This document shows positions 5,571 through 6,490 of a DNA stretch of 6,490 nt, one piece after another. Made by a program: the position numbers and the translations under genes. Origin of the DNA: Bacteroidota bacterium (GTDB lineage: Bacteria > Bacteroidota > Bacteroidia > Chitinophagales > Chitinophagaceae); NCBI GenBank assembly GCA_947454745.1, contig CANGMV010000067.1, positions 1 through 6,490 of the forward strand. Reading direction: 5' to 3'. The notes under the pieces are model-generated. The model worked only from the letters and a program-made list of their open reading frames with translations. It was not told the origin of the DNA and made no database searches. Each line of letters opens with the position of its first letter. Position 1 is the stretch's first letter.

Positions 5571-6490
5571 ATGTACCCATTGTATTTTATAAACTATATG
5601 AGTCGGTTAGTCCTGAGGGCATTAACCAAGCTCAAAACAACCGAAGTATGGGGAAAAGCTTATTTAAAAGGGCTGGAGTATCAATACAATGGTGTATTTG
5701 ATAAAACTATATATGATAAGGTAGCAAAATACCAAAGCATCCAATTACATTTTATAGCCAACACATTCACGAGTTTATATGGAAGATTAAATAGCAAAAT
5801 AGAAGAAGAAAATAATATCCTTTATTTTTTAATGACTGCCTTGTACGACGATTTAATTGATGGTCATAAAATGAATGAGGCTGCGTTAAATGAACTTTTT
5901 TATCATCCTGAAAATGCACAGCCTGAAAATTTTAACGAACGTGTTTTAGTTGGAGTTCATTTAACATTATTAAATAGAGTTCCTGACAAAGCCGCCTACT
6001 GGCAAGTAATTGAAAATATTCACCAGGCACAAAAAGATTCTGCATTTCAGTTTGATGCAAGTATTTCAAAAGAAAAAATTACAGACATCACCTTACGCAA
6101 AGGAGGATATAGTTTATTAATGTGCAGGCATTATTTAAAGGATCCTATACATAAAGAAATAGATGATTGTTGGTATAGTATTGGTGGATTGATCCAGTTA
6201 ACTAACGACTTATTTGATACATATAAAGATACTCAGGAAGGTATTCATACTTTTGCCAACTCAGCTAATAGCTTGGCTTACATAATAGACATTTATGAAA
6301 GACAAATACAAGCGCTCAAGGAACATATTCAACAATTACCCGTTTCGCATAAAAAGAAAGCTCAATTTGCCATCTCACTTGCTGTTATTCCAGCATTCGG
6401 GTACATAGCAATCCATCAATTAAGCAAACTACAAAGTCATGACAAATTATTGCCTGATTTTAAATCAATCCCGCGCAAAGCCTTAATCAT
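5571..6490 (+). CDS. Class I isoprenoid synthase-like protein (3' end cut by window)
   Basis: An open frame of 306 codons to the right edge, mostly helical and without a signal peptide. DDLID at residues 93-97 (within ALYDDLIDGHK) fits the DDxxD metal-binding motif of class I prenyl/terpene synthases. NDLFDTYKD at 212-220 occupies the expected place of the second (NSE/DTE) motif, but has Asp where Ser/Thr and Glu are usual. RKGGYS at 176-181 lies where these enzymes often carry a diphosphate-sensing basic residue. Spacing of about 115 residues between the two metal motifs is plausible for the fold. Bacteroidota contain uncharacterised proteins described as class 1 isoprenoid biosynthesis enzymes, and this looks like one; substrate and product cannot be told. 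The ATG at 5571 follows an in-frame TAA at 5559; ATG 5598 is an alternative start. Frame and gene are certain, function is inferred from motifs. Confidence 0.75.
   Translation, partial: MYPLYFINYMSRLVLRALTKLKTTEVWGKAYLKGLEYQYNGVFDKTIYDKVAKYQSIQLHFIANTFTSLYGRLNSKIEEENNILYFLMTALYDDLIDGHKMNEAALNELFYHPENAQPENFNERVLVGVHLTLLNRVPDKAAYWQVIENIHQAQKDSAFQFDASISKEKITDITLRKGGYSLLMCRHYLKDPIHKEIDDCWYSIGGLIQLTNDLFDTYKDTQEGIHTFANSANSLAYIIDIYERQIQALKEHIQQLPVSHKKKAQFAISLAVIPAFGYIAIHQLSKLQSHDKLLPDFKSIPRKALI

Overview
The window reads as ordinary chromosome of a low-GC member of the Bacteroidota, most likely a Chitinophagaceae-like organism. This taxonomic call is an inference. It rests on three things: coding starts without Shine-Dalgarno sequences, tRNA promoters that match the Bacteroidota -33 TTTG / -7 TAnnTTTG pattern, and the gene families present (a short TcdA, a THUMP RNA methyltransferase without the RlmK half, a YCF48-like propeller, a PQQ-like propeller lipoprotein and a class I isoprenoid enzyme). 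No phage, insertion sequence, CRISPR array or defence locus was seen.

Layout. From 1 to 1122 (minus) lies a THUMP-domain RNA methyltransferase that runs off the left edge and lacks only its last residues. Upstream of it on the same strand are tRNA-Val(UAC), with its own promoter and terminator, then a 96-residue YciI/muconolactone-isomerase-like protein and a secreted 343-residue Asp-box beta-propeller protein. The propeller gene is divergent from tcdA (plus strand), which encodes the enzyme that cyclises t6A37 in tRNA. Next on the plus strand comes tRNA-Arg(UCU) with its own promoter and a strong terminator, followed by about 150 bp packed with inverted repeats. The 567-residue PQQ-like propeller lipoprotein (minus) follows. 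A class I isoprenoid-synthase-like gene is divergent from it on the plus strand and runs off the right edge.

How the genes fit together. Three loci concern tRNA or RNA maturation (the methyltransferase, tcdA, and the tRNA genes). tRNA-Arg(UCU) has U36-A37-A38 and so is a predicted substrate of the t6A/ct6A pathway whose last enzyme is encoded just upstream. The two propeller proteins are exported and have no assignable substrate. The best candidate for unexplored biochemistry is the isoprenoid enzyme at the right edge, with its DDxxD motif and altered second metal motif. I found no convincing evidence for a wholly new multi-gene system.
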